From Thermomucor indicae-seudaticae (Eukaryota > Mucoromycota > Mucoromycetes > Mucorales > Lichtheimiaceae), in assembly GCA_000787465.1 (NCBI GenBank), contig JSYX01000615.1, positions 1-20,599 on the forward strand: a stretch of DNA of 20,599 bases. The letters are read 5' to 3'. A model generated the notes under the pieces. The model was not told where the DNA came from. It searched no databases and saw only the letters and a program-made list of their open reading frames with translations. Shown in pieces: positions 1 through 9,323 of this stretch. Within the stretch, counting starts at the first letter, position 1, and each line of letters opens with the position of its first letter. A program made the position numbers and the translations under genes.

Positions 1-130
1 AAGGCGTAGGTTCGATACTCTTTAGTGGAGACCTACATGGGCGAACTTCAAGCCAACTGGTTCCATCTATCCGTTTGCTTCGTGTTTGCCTTCCACAACT
101 TTTATGTGTGAATGATATACATAGGGATTC

Positions 131-287
131 CAATCTTTGCATCAGTTTATGAAATATATACCATAATCCTTTATTGCACATACCTCAATGTATATATACA
201 CGTAATCATCACCAATTTTGTAGAGATGCCATCTTTGCATCTGTTTATGAGGTATATACCATAGTCCTTTATTGCATATATCTCAAT
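131..287. repeat. Imperfect tandem duplication, period 98 bp
   Basis: A segment of about 57 nt starting ATCTTTGCATC at 133 is repeated starting at 231. Both copies continue through GTTTATGA, TATATACCATA, TCCTTTATTGCA and end near TCAAT, with a handful of substitutions. The spacing is 98 nt. The units are AT-rich and non-coding. Confidence 0.8.
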
Positions 288-441
288 CTTCAAACGTCAA
301 TATGTTACAGTCTGTATATAGAAGCAACGAATAAAAGCCTTTGGGTCCATCGTCTGTTTTCAGTGATCGTGATCTATAGTCGAGATGTCTGGTGACTGCC
401 ACAACTAATCGCCCATTTCGAATGCGCATGTCGAACGCCGC

Positions 442-470
442 AAGATCCAAGATCTGAGATCTAAGATCTA
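442..470. repeat. Short heptamer repeat of AGATCT palindromes
   Basis: Three AGATCT palindromes occur at 450-455, 457-462 and 464-469 with 7-nt spacing, preceded by a degenerate AGATCC copy. This is a small tandem heptamer array with internal dyad symmetry. No function can be read from it. Confidence 0.7.
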
Positions 471-625
471 TAGCATTGAACCAGAAACGAATACTGTAGG
501 TTCACCGATACGGGTTACAGTATGTCTATGGATGTGCAATGCGGGCGACAACTACCTCATATGCTATTGCTGTACATACCATCTTTGTATAGAGCTTGCC
601 TATCTCTCTCTCTCCGCCCCGCTGC

Positions 626-634
626 TATAAAAAG
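626..634 (+). promoter_or_regulatory. TATA-box-like element, candidate orphan promoter
   Basis: The sequence GCTATAAAAAGC contains a consensus TATA box. It is followed by a CT-rich tract (about 650-700) like those around fungal transcription starts. No convincing coding region follows before the minus-strand transposase relic begins at 968. It may therefore be a promoter cut off from its gene, or a chance match. Confidence 0.3.
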
Positions 635-967
635 CTCAGAGGGAATCACCCATTTCTTTTTCTCTTTCCTTACTCTTTCATCCACTTTTCTCATCCATCC
701 GATGCCTTGTCTGTCACTCTGATTCACGAAACGACCTTTACCGGCGTGGTGCTGCTGCTGCTGCGCATGTCTTCTTTCTGGCGTTCAATCTGGGTTTACA
801 TGGTCTGCATTACGTACTTGCGTATTCGGCTCCATGTTGTTTATTCTTACCAAAAACAGAGTTTCTCTATGAAGGACTTTTGAAACTGTGACAAAATGTG
901 GCGCTGGGGTATGGGTGCGATTAATCCATGCATGCAGTTGGCATACGTGTCCGTGGACGTTGATTTC

Positions 968-3111
968 TTAGAGAAACAGTGTATTTCTAGGCAGTCCCGC
1001 GTAGGGCTTGGTGTCTATAATGAACAGGAATGGCGAATCCTCATTGATCAGATTGAAAGATATTCCTGATGAAGAGCATAGCAAGCATTTCCTCTGCTTC
1101 AATCGGACAACATGCTGACTTGTGAAATCATTCGGAAACTGCTGTGATCTAAGAGGTTCAGCAAGAAAAACTCTGGTCGGGTGCATCACAGAAGGAGTTA
1201 GCATTTCGTCTTCGATATAACTGTGTTCAGCGTTTGAATCGCACATGCGAACTTTGCAGATACGGAAGCCGAAATTCTGCTGGAACGCTGAGGATGTGTT
1301 TTGTAAGAAATCCAACAGGAAACCCGAAACATCTTCAAAGTCCATCTTATGATATCGCTCGGTTTCCCAAATAAAGTTTTGCATGCTCGCCGAGGCATTA
1401 ACTCTCGATGCCTGAGTGGTGTCTTGATGCACCCTAGATGTGTTGAGCAAGACGTTGTCGTAAGGATTTGTGATCGGACGCAAGTTATGTTCGACGTTGA
1501 TATAGGGGAGTATGGACTTCCACATCATTTCCATTGTCGAGTCGATGTAACAAGGATTGTGCTCCAAACCGCGTAGAAAAAGGCAATATCCGAATGCAAA
1601 TTCGACTTTGACATCTTTTCCGGTCTCTTTTTGAATCTTTACAGGTCTTTTTTGTTTTTGGGAAGTTGAACGATGCCAAAAAACATAATACGTTAAGTAC
1701 GTTTCGATAATTTACCTCGTTTTTCAGTCATCGGCATTGGAAGCAAAGTTGAAACCTTATTGTTATTCGGCTGGAGGCTTCTTCTGGTTTTCAACGCCTT
1801 CGATAACCGTTTCGTAGTGTCAGGAGCTCTGCCATCGTTTTCGTATTTCTCGCTTTTAGACTTCCCATGGCGTATTGAGTGTCCTTTTTCTTTGACGTTC
1901 ATATCTGTCTCGCCCTTCTGCATAAGATGTATGAGGTTTTCTAAACCTTCAGCTATCGATCTCTTAGTTGTTTTCCCGAAAAGCTGGTAAAAGCGATTGT
2001 GGTAGGACTCGATAGCGTTTGTTGTCCTCGTGTTGTGAGCAGTCAGATCTGTCTTCATCTTTGAGCTGAATGGGAAAATCATTGTACTAATTTCTGGTCT
2101 AATCCACCATTCAAGCCACGGAATCAAGTTGGGGAGCATGGTTCGGAGGCTATCCCACGCGTTCGAGAAAGTTTCAGCATCGGTGGTGGTTCTTAGCACA
2201 TTGATGTTCTTCAGGAAGATATCCTGCTGGTCTTCTGTGACGCAGAACGAATTAGACATCAACGCTGCACTTGTTGCTGGAAATGCATGTAGCATCCCTT
2301 CAATCATCCTTCGGCATATGAAGGCGAGCGTCCGGAATATTTAACGTATGTTTTGACAAATCCTTTTCTCTGGGCAAGCGAAAAATCAACAACGATGCCG
2401 AGGATGTCTTGTTCGAAATCCATATCCACCCGGAAGGATCTGAAAAGTGTGAGGAAGTACGCCTTGTAATGATTACTGGTGAGGCCACCAAGAATCGCTT
2501 GGAGTATCACCATATGCTTCCCTAGAACAGGGAAGTACATTGTAGAAGAGCACAGGTAATACCCCTTTAGCGATCACGCGAAACCTCACATCTGTAATTA
2601 AGGGCTGCTTTTGCATGTCGACATACTGTGCGATCTTTGGTGATCTAATAGCAATGCAGAACGTATCATCCAAGACATCTGCATGAACGAAATATCCAGG
2701 ATATTTGCGTTGTAAGTCGCGGATGTTATCGAATGATTAGAACGCCGAGGGCAAACAAATGCCCTCTTCTTCCTTTGCTTTGCGGATAAGATATTCAGCA
2801 CTGTCAAGATTGTGGCATTCCGGAGCAATGTTGACCAAAGGTAGGTTCATGCCATCTTTTTGAACGCCACCTACTAACTTCTCTGGAGTAGCCTTCGAGA
2901 ACTCTACTACGTGCTTCTTAAGAGCGGCCCATTCCGTTGCCGATAAAAAACGCCGCTCATAGTGTCCATGACTATGGTAATTCTGATGGATCATCGTGCA
3001 AGGGCCCTCTTTGCATACGAATTTTACAGCTACTTCCTTGCATGGCACGTAGTTTAAAGGTTGACCACATTCTTTGCAAGGGATGGATTCTTCTTCACTA
3101 GTGTTCCGCAC
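968..3111 (-). pseudogene. Decayed Mutator-like (MULE) transposase
   Basis: Minus-strand fragments line up in order as one MULE-type transposase. An N-terminal Cys/His segment (IPCKECGQP, then VCKEGPC and HSHGHY, about 3080-2960) looks like a zinc-binding DNA-binding module. The catalytic core follows: ITDVRFR (about 2590), then ILGIVVDFSLAQRKGF (about 2400) and TTNAIESYHNRF (about 2010). These supply candidate D-D-E residues and the acidic/Asn-Glu context usual in MULEs. A C-terminal segment (1679-968) stays open. Four lesions break the frame: an in-frame TAA at 2737-2739, one extra G in the GGGG near 2562-2565, a TGA at 2304-2306, and a 1-nt deletion near 2262. A further frame change lies near 1690, where an intron is also possible. 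The 5' end has no ATG and runs into a G-rich tract. It is very unlikely to encode active transposase. I saw no terminal inverted repeats. Confidence 0.72.
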
Positions 3112-3136
3112 GGGTCGGGTTGGGTTGGGTTTGGGG
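3112..3136 (+). repeat. G-rich tract with G-quadruplex potential
   Basis: Five G runs of three or four are separated by 2-3 nt loops (GGGTCGGGTTGGGTTGGG then TTTGGGG). More GGG runs follow to about 3210. The pattern fits an intramolecular G-quadruplex on the plus strand. It resembles degenerate GGGTT telomere-like sequence and the subterminal G-rich repeats of some DNA transposons. It sits exactly where the transposase frame loses recognisable sequence. Confidence 0.6.
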
Positions 3137-3740
3137 CCAATCCGTATCCGGGTTGGTCTCTAACGGGTTGGAAACGGGGTGGGTCACGGGTCAATGGCAC
3201 GTAATGCCTACATCTTACACTTCTCAGAAATAAGACAAAAATGGCTTACAGTATTGTTAGTATTGGCCAATTAAACTATATACTGCAAGTGCACTGGTTA
3301 TCATTAAGTTGTAGCACTAATTGAATCGCACACTGACCTTTGCATCATATGTTTGTTAAGCTGGACGACGCTGAATTGTGGCTTAGACGTAATGGGGCAA
3401 GTGCCCCCCTCTCCCAATTGGGGTAGTTTCCAAAGTACGATGCAGCTGTATCTGGTGCCAACATTCGTAAACCATTGAAGTAGCGCCAACACATGAACCG
3501 TCGTGGTGGCTTCAATAGATAAAGAATGAGCATGTTTGTACAGAAGCAACAGTTACTGATCCGAAGCTATCCCACTTCCCAGGACACGGCCACTTGATAT
3601 GTCTAAAAGTGGATCCCTTTAGCAATAAAGCAAACGTATGCTTCAGAACAAGGCATATACTTTTATTTTGCACTGCATCAAAAAAATTGCCAGAGAACAG
3701 TTCATACATGATATTACCGTATTGTGTAGATGTTGCTTTT
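3137..3740. other. Intergenic stretch between transposase relic and bystin
   Basis: This is about 600 nt without a supportable gene. It holds further GGG runs up to about 3210. Minus-strand frames of 62-81 codons between 3304 and 3549 match no family I recognise. The 3' UTR of the bystin gene enters from the right, with a TTTATT (minus-strand AATAAA) at 3662-3667. Confidence 0.55.
3662..3667 (-). terminator. Putative polyadenylation signal of bystin gene
   Basis: Minus-strand AATAAA lies about 75 nt downstream of the bystin stop codon, a normal position for a fungal poly(A) signal. Confidence 0.5.
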
Positions 3741-5430
3741 TCAGTCCATCAAGATATCACTATCGTAATCGACACGTACTTCATCACGCGTGGTCGAGTT
3801 GGCAATTTCGCGTCGTACTTCTGGAGAAATCAATGGGTGGTACTTGTGCTTAACAACATCCAACAAAATATCCTTTTGTTCCTGTATCAAATCCTGCTTG
3901 TACCTGTCGCATTCATCTCCGTTAGTTAGTGTTTCTTTGCTTTTACTTTTTCTCTGATGGCATACCGTTGTGCAAAGACAAGCAATGATTGATGCCATAA
4001 CACTGGCATGGTACGAGGGTCATTTCGGAACCGAGCAAAATGTTCTACGATACCATCCACGACTTTGTAAGGGAGTGCGTATTTCTTGTCCAACAGGATG
4101 CGGATAAAGAGACTGTTTGGACCCGTGTAATCCATATCGGCCAAATGTAGTAATGCAGCGGATGAATGCAAAACGGGAATAGAGACCTTGGAGAGCACAC
4201 TACCCACGATGGCAGCTTCTTTAAGAGTGCATGTACCAGATTCGCACAGTGGGAACAAGAAACCCTTGAAAAAGGCGGCAGGCTTGTAGAGTGCTTTTTT
4301 GATCGCCATGTACAAGTGATAATTCAGTTTCTTGTTTTCGCGGATATCGTCACGTACACGATCTAGTAACACCAGTGAACAGAATCTGAAAATAACGATA
4401 TTAATCTCTCTCTCTTTGAGTCGGTGTTATAATGCTTACTTTTGCGCTCGTCGTGCTCCAAGGCTGGCTATGAAGATCCGTGTAGCTTCGTATGTCGCAT
4501 GCGGAGTCCAAGTTTCGGGACTTGTGAGGTAGATGATTTCCTCCCAGTTTCTTAATGAGGGAATAATTTTGAATGCTTTAGGGAGCTTGCCAGACTTGTA
4601 ACGACTCAACAACTGCCCGACTCTAATAATTTGCTGCTATTACTACAAGGAGTGCAATAAGAGCATCTCCTACTTTTCAATGCACTTACTTTGTATATAC
4701 TTCAATGACTTTGGGATTCAAGGTAGGTGACATGGAGTACTCGTCTTTAAAGATGCGACAAGCATTAGACAGGTTGAAGACTGCACGCGCGCGTATCAAG
4801 GACGTACTGACCATCTTCTTCTTCCTTTGCGTCAGCTGCATTCTTCTCATTGATCTTTTCCATAATGATATCGGCGAGTGTCTTTCGTTTTCGTGGTGCA
4901 CTGGGTAAAAACTGTTCCAAGACACCTGCATCTTCTTCGTCAAGTTCCAATTCTTCATATTCGCCATATAGATCTTTTTCGTCCAATTCATCATCACTTG
5001 GATCGAATCCTAAAGGGAACTTGCTGACAAGGTTCTTTGTGGGTTGACTTTGGAAGAAAGGTTATTTTATCTATCCAAAGGTTGACGGTGAAATTTGCGG
5101 TAACTCACTTTTCTTCGGGATCTTGTGCTCGCTTTGCGATTTGTTCTTGCTGTTCACGGGCGATTTTCAAAATCTTTTTGGACAACTTTGGGTCCAAGTA
5201 TTCCTAAGATTGTTCATGCAAGGTTGGTGGCGATCCAGGAAAGAAAACTCTCAAGAAGGTGTTTCTGCTCTAACCTCGATTTCTTCGTCCGCACGGTTAT
5301 TGCGATCAACAAACTTTTGTCTGGGTGCTTTCCGTCGTATGCCTGAAACGTCTACTCTTTCCGACATTTCGACATGAAGAGGATCGTGGCGTGGTGGTTT
5401 GCTCAGGCGCTTGATATTGTCTTTACCCAT
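3741..5430 (-). CDS. ENP1: Bystin / Enp1, 40S ribosome biogenesis factor
   Basis: Bystin (yeast Enp1) is a nucleolar/cytoplasmic factor of the 90S and pre-40S particles needed for 20S pre-rRNA maturation. I splice seven exons: 5430-5275, 5203-5109, 5047-4812, 4744-4690, 4622-4440, 4385-3966 and 3903-3741. Introns are 54-71 nt and the total is 1308 nt, 435 aa, close to human bystin. Family signatures in order are [13 protein letters not shown] (exon 2), [10 protein letters not shown] (exon 3), [19 protein letters not shown] and [14 protein letters not shown] (exon 5), then [45 protein letters not shown] and VLWHQSLL (exon 6), and SPEVRREIA near the end. The acidic-poor N-terminus starts MGKDNIKR. 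The 4745-4811 intron is inferred from frame and has a branch-like TCTAATGC. A shorter 31-nt alternative was rejected. The first donor (GTTAGA) is non-consensus. Its 5' end is 476 nt from the RRP8 stop. Confidence 0.95.
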
Positions 5431-5906
5431 TGCTGCGGCAGAGGTAAGAAAAAAAGAAGGTATGCAGAAATGCAAATGAATGCGGTGTTTCAGGGGAAAA
5501 TTAAAGTTTAAAAGTGGCTTGTTCTCACTGAAGACCTTGCCATGCATGATCTGCGTAACAATTCTGCCTTTCCTGTCATAAGAACAATGTTCCTTCGGTA
5601 TTGACATCGATTCGTGGTATGGAAAGAATGCTGTGTCAGGCGTTAACAACTATCAATGCTTAGTCATGTTCCCGTCAAGCTCAAGCTGCAGCCAGTGAAT
5701 TGTCACAAGCGGACACATGCTGAACCTTAAAGCCCCATTATGCGGTTGCTTTCTTGAGTCTACTGATCTTACCAGCCATAGTGCCTATCCTAGCAAACCT
5801 AGCCTCTGCGAGATTTTCCACTAACTAACCTAGTTTCCATATCATCCAAGGTCTCAATCCATGCAGTTTGCAAGCGCAAGCTGTATAAGGTATCAGGCTA
5901 CTTTAT
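5431..5906. other. Intergenic: RRP8 3' end to bystin 5' region
   Basis: About 480 nt separate two minus-strand genes. The stretch should hold the RRP8 3' UTR and the bystin promoter. No TATA box stands out and no coding frame is supportable. The frame running from 5649 into bystin exon 1 is simply an upstream extension, without the conserved family N-terminus. Confidence 0.5.
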
Positions 5907-5907
5907 T
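5902..5907 (-). terminator. AATAAA overlapping the RRP8 stop codon
   Basis: Minus-strand CTAAATAAAG places AATAAA on the last base positions of the TAA stop (5909-5907) of RRP8. It is a candidate poly(A) signal, but unusually close to the stop, so a more distal signal may be used instead. Confidence 0.35.
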
Positions 5908-7576
5908 TAGCGCTTTTTATAAACGCACGGTTTCAATAGCTTCTCAGCCTTTTTCTCCAACTTGGAGTAAGGGACATGTACTCCTGCGCCTCTCTTGAGC
6001 GCCTTCTTCTGCGCTTTGGTCAAGCCTTTGAGCATTTCCTTTTCAACCTCGTCTTCCCCACTGTTTGTTTGTTTCGTAAAGTAAAGCATGATGAACATCT
6101 TGTTGTCATCGTCCTACGTACAAGTTTGTCAATATCGATGTACTCCTTCCGTAGTCCTTTTTACTTTAATCACCTTATCCACGTATACAAAACCGAGTTG
6201 CTCAAGTAACTCGATGAACTCATCCACGTCGCTAAACCGACTGACCACTTCGGCTATCTTCAACTCGCCGCTACACCAACAGACTTAGTCAGAGAGCGAA
6301 CTCAGAGAGCGAACGCACATGTTACAGATAGCGGCTTCTTTGCTTACCCAGGCTTAAGAACGCGATGTGCTTCTTTGAGAAAATCAAGGTAATTCGTACC
6401 CATCAGGGACAGCGAGAATACAGCAACGTCAACAAAGTCTCCGGGCAGTGGAAGCTATAATCGAGGCTCAAGGCGTTAGCGTTAGCGGCAGGATCACCAA
6501 TAAACTGACTTTTATACCTTGCTAATGTCACAAGCAACCACTTTGTCGTTCTTGGCGACTAAATCAAAACTCAAAACCTTCTGTTTCGTCAAGGTATGGG
6601 CTATCTTTGCATCACCACATCCAAGGTCAGCAACAATAGTCCCTGCTGGGAGCTTTTTCAGTTGCTTGATAATGACATCGACTGGATTTACTGGCCACGA
6701 TTCCACTTGGTGCCGAAAACCTTCATGGTACTAGATAAAGATGGTTAATTGATGCGCTTCCAAAAGGAATTGTGGAGCATAACCATACTTCGTCGAAAAG
6801 CTCAGGTTTCTCTGTGAAGAGTTGGAAAGCTTCATGCCCCTTTGTGGTATACAACTGCTCATTCAACCACCTGAATTTCGCTCCAGATAATTTATTCTTC
6901 ATCTTTTGCTGCAGAGCCGTCAATCCGTAGTTCGCCTTGCTTGACTGGGTAGTGCTTGACTCAGTAGTGCTTGACTCGGTAGTACTTGACTGCTGTTGTT
7001 CCTTTGCTTTTGGCGTGTCCTTTGTATCATTATTCTCTTTGGCATTTCTTTTCGCAAGCAACTACACCATAACGTTAACTGCTTAGAGACACAGTTTCTC
7101 TCCCCTTTCGTTCCTCGTTTATTCACTTGGCTTACCTGTCTGAGCTCTTGCTTTTCCTTTTTACCAACGGGCTTAGTTTTCGCTGCAACTTTGGATTTAT
7201 CGTTCTTTGGTTCGTCAGCTGGTTTAGGCTGTTTGGCGGTATCCGGCTTGTTATTGTTATTTTCGCTAGGCTCTTTACTGGTTTTTGCTTTCTTCGAAGG
7301 TGGTGAAGCTTGGTCTTCTTGTTGTGCCTGTTTTCTCTTCTTGTTTCGTTGCTTCTTTTTCGAGTTATTACTGTTGTTATTATTATTGCTGTTGCTTAAT
7401 TTCGCGATCTGGGTCTGCAATAGATCTGCTTCCTTTGTAACTGATTCTGGGTTCGTTTCGACGGACACTTGATTAGCCTTTTTCTTCTTGTTTCTCTTTT
7501 TGGAACTTTTAGTTTCTTTTGGTGTAGCAATCGCAGATGGCAAAGTCCATCCAGAAGTCTCAAAGAACGGTTGCAT
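5907..7576 (-). CDS. RRP8: RRP8 rRNA adenine-N1 methyltransferase
   Basis: RRP8 is the nucleolar SAM-dependent enzyme that makes m1A in the large-subunit rRNA (25S/28S) and takes part in early pre-rRNA cleavage. I splice six exons: 7576-7136, 7061-6789, 6730-6518, 6454-6348, 6270-6174 and 6113-5907. Introns are 58-77 nt and the total is 1338 nt, 445 aa (human about 456). The N-terminal 150 residues start [13 protein letters not shown] and are a basic, low-complexity nucleolar-type tail with Lys runs and an Asn tract. Next come a Ser/Thr repeat and the conserved [13 protein letters not shown] (exon 2) and [16 protein letters not shown] (exon 3). SAM motif I is [12 protein letters not shown] at about residues 271-282, followed by [24 protein letters not shown] and [16 protein letters not shown]. 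It is divergent from the RAD51D-like gene, with only about 100 bp between start codons. Confidence 0.95.
6939..6991 (-). repeat. 15-nt tandem repeat in RRP8 exon 2
   Basis: About three copies of GTAGTGCTTGACTC(A/G) on the plus strand encode the repeated SSTTE motif of the RRP8 linker. This is an in-frame minisatellite inside coding sequence, so length variation would not shift the frame. Confidence 0.75.
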
Positions 7577-7677
7577 ATTTTCAAGCCGGTGATCTCGAGC
7601 GATCTATAGACACGTTTTTGGAACAGCAAGAAAGAAAAATCCGCTTTTTTTCCTCCAGTGGCTAAACCCAGCACATT
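7577..7677. promoter_or_regulatory. Short divergent promoter, RRP8 / RAD51D-like
   Basis: Only 101 bp separate the start codons of RRP8 (minus) and the RAD51D-like gene (plus), so both transcripts must start from this interval or inside the neighbouring gene. No clear TATA box is visible. A poly-T stretch (about 7645) lies near the plus-strand gene. A shared bidirectional promoter is inferred from spacing alone. Confidence 0.6.
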
Positions 7678-9129
7678 ATGCCAACTTTGAAGAGTTTGAA
7701 ACGGTCCTTGAACACAGAGCAGTGCGCTTTATACGATCAGGCCTTGAATCGTTTAATAGAATGCGGCACTACCACCGGTAATAAAAGAAACATCGCAGTT
7801 GTCCATAGCGGCGCATTTGCATGCAATGACCGGCTTCATGTCTGTCTTTTGCTCAGATCACGCCTTGTTGAAAGAGAACTTTGAGATCCAATGCCGTCGA
7901 ACAGGCATACCTCGGCAGGTATACCTTTTGTTAGCAGTAAACATGCGTGTTGAGCATAATGTTTATGAATATTGTTGAGAAAGATTCTTCGTGCTTTACG
8001 TCAACACGTCATCAATTGGTCTGCAACACTCGAGGTCGAGCAGACACAGAATAAGAAACTATTCTTTTCTTCCGGGTTCCACACGTAAGCTTTTCATTGA
8101 GTATCAGGCGTCGATGAGCACTGCGTGTTGAAAGATATTGGACACAAAAGTGTAGACCAGATGTTGCCGGGCGGTTTCTATCTTGGTCAAGTGATGGAAA
8201 TTCAGGCACCAGTGCGACCCCTTTGTTTGGCTGTAAGCGGATGCTGTTACGACAAGAAGGTTTTCTACTTATTTCTGACGTTGCTGCAGTTCGTGTCCGA
8301 GACAATGAAGGCCTTTTTGGAAGGATTCGCGAAGTCAAAGATTCATTACATAGACACGATCGGATCGTTTGAGCCTGAGATTTTGAAGCGGATAGCGAGT
8401 CAAGTACAGAAACCAGACGAAAGCGTAAGCTACCTCACTTATTTGTTTTCAATGTATAGTTTTGACACTTTTGCCTACTATAGATTGAAGATGTTCTAAA
8501 CAGCATACGATGCTTTCAGGCTTTCAGCATTGAGGATCTGGTCAAGCTTCTTCAGCAGATAGGCGCGAATCATGTGACAGACGATGTTCCTACGCTTATA
8601 GTACTTGACAACCTAAAGGATATTCTGGACCGAGAATGGAGTGTAGATACGCGGAAGAGTAAGTTGGGATTGATCATTGTGGGAAGCTTTGCCTACTGAC
8701 TGCTTGCATGTAAGTCATTGATTTAGCGCGAAATTTGCAAGCGCTACGTAGACTGGACATTACAGTGGCCGTAAGTCTTTTTCTTGCCCGCAGAAGCAAG
8801 CTCCGTGTTAGACTGTAGACATCACGCTGTTGTTTTATGTTGTAGTTTATCCGTACTGTAGAAGGTCATACGTCTGTCAGGAAAGCCCCAATGGAAGGCA
8901 TGCAAACTGGAATGACGTACTGGGATAGTTGCGTGGATACTCGGCTTTTTCTGTCAAGGATAAGTGACCCCCGCGTAAGGAACGACAGGCGCCAAATTCA
9001 ATGTATCCTCAAGAAATGCAGAACCAGGGTAAAAAATTATTTCTCTTTAAGAAAGGGACGAAATATCCACAGAATGTCTCATGTTTGATATTACAGAGCA
9101 TATCAAACGGATGCATTCTTACCGACTAA
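7678..9129 (+). CDS. RAD51D: RAD51-family paralog, RAD51D-like, without Walker A
   Basis: RAD51 paralogs help load RAD51 filaments in homologous recombination. I splice nine exons: 7678-7777, 7857-7918, 7984-8084, 8151-8232, 8290-8424, 8484-8658, 8727-8770, 8846-9028 and 9097-9129. Introns are 57-79 nt and the total is 915 nt, 304 aa (human RAD51D 328). The N-terminal helical part includes TGIPRQILRALRQHVINWSA. It is followed by LFFSSGFHTVDQMLPGGFY then LGQVMEI, which aligns without gaps to the STGI...LDKLL...GLYTGEVTEI block of RAD51D. IRCFQAFSIEDLVKLLQQI matches the RAD51D segment before Walker B, which is TLIVLD (D at about 202). GMTYWDSCVDTRLFLSRI is the usual GxxWxxxxxTRLxL block. Walker A is missing: LGQVMEIQAPVRPLCLA replaces EI(V)GPPGxGKTxLCL. 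The last small exon is tentative; reading through its intron would end at 9088. The neighbour Ku80 follows 195 bp downstream on the same strand. Confidence 0.8.
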
Positions 9130-9323
9130 TGCTCTCAAGCTATTATTATCAGCCATATCATGATCTTCATACTTCATCTCCTCGTAAAACATGCCGTATT
9201 ATACAATTGTGCCTTTTTCTTGGTCAATAAAAACATCGCTGTGTGTCATATATGACCGGGCGGAATATGATTCGAATAATCGATGCATAATCTCGGTGCT
9301 TCGCGTTTGCCCCAGTATCGAAA

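Larger units (their letters stand above)
1..967. other. AT-rich non-coding flank without a supportable gene
   Basis: No open frame here shows coding character. The stretch holds a 98-bp-period tandem duplication (131-287), a heptamer AGATCT repeat (442-470), and a TATA-box-like site near 626 followed by a pyrimidine-rich tract. Short frames such as one ending near 883 are leucine/serine-rich products of CT tracts and match no family I know. The region ends against the 3' end of the decayed transposase on the minus strand. Confidence 0.6.

Noticed and set aside
1..40. tRNA-like T-loop (GGTTCGATACTC) at the window start
   Set aside because: The flanking bases do not pair as a T stem and no anticodon arm could be placed.
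968..3111. Active or domesticated full-length transposase
   Set aside because: In-frame stops at 2737 and 2304 and two frame changes lie in or next to the catalytic core, so a full-length product is not possible.
3112..3210. True telomeric array
   Set aside because: The repeat is short and degenerate, with no run of identical units, and single-copy genes continue on the right side.
4781..4811. 31-nt intron in bystin between exons 3 and 4
   Set aside because: Too short for this locus. Moving the acceptor to the TTTAAAG at 4745 gives a 67-nt intron with a branch-like TCTAATGC and the same frame.
6996..7472. 158-codon plus-strand ORF opposite RRP8
   Set aside because: It is the antisense of the Lys/Asn-rich RRP8 N-terminus and reads as Leu/Phe/Ser runs; the minus-strand frame has the family motifs.
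8085..8124. Alternative RAD51D exon starting at the TATCAG or GATGAG acceptors upstream of 8125 (frame HCVLKDIGHKSVDQ)
   Set aside because: It does not match the phase of the GTAAGC donor at 8085. The acceptor at 8149-8150 restores the frame and a gap-free alignment with the RAD51D block.
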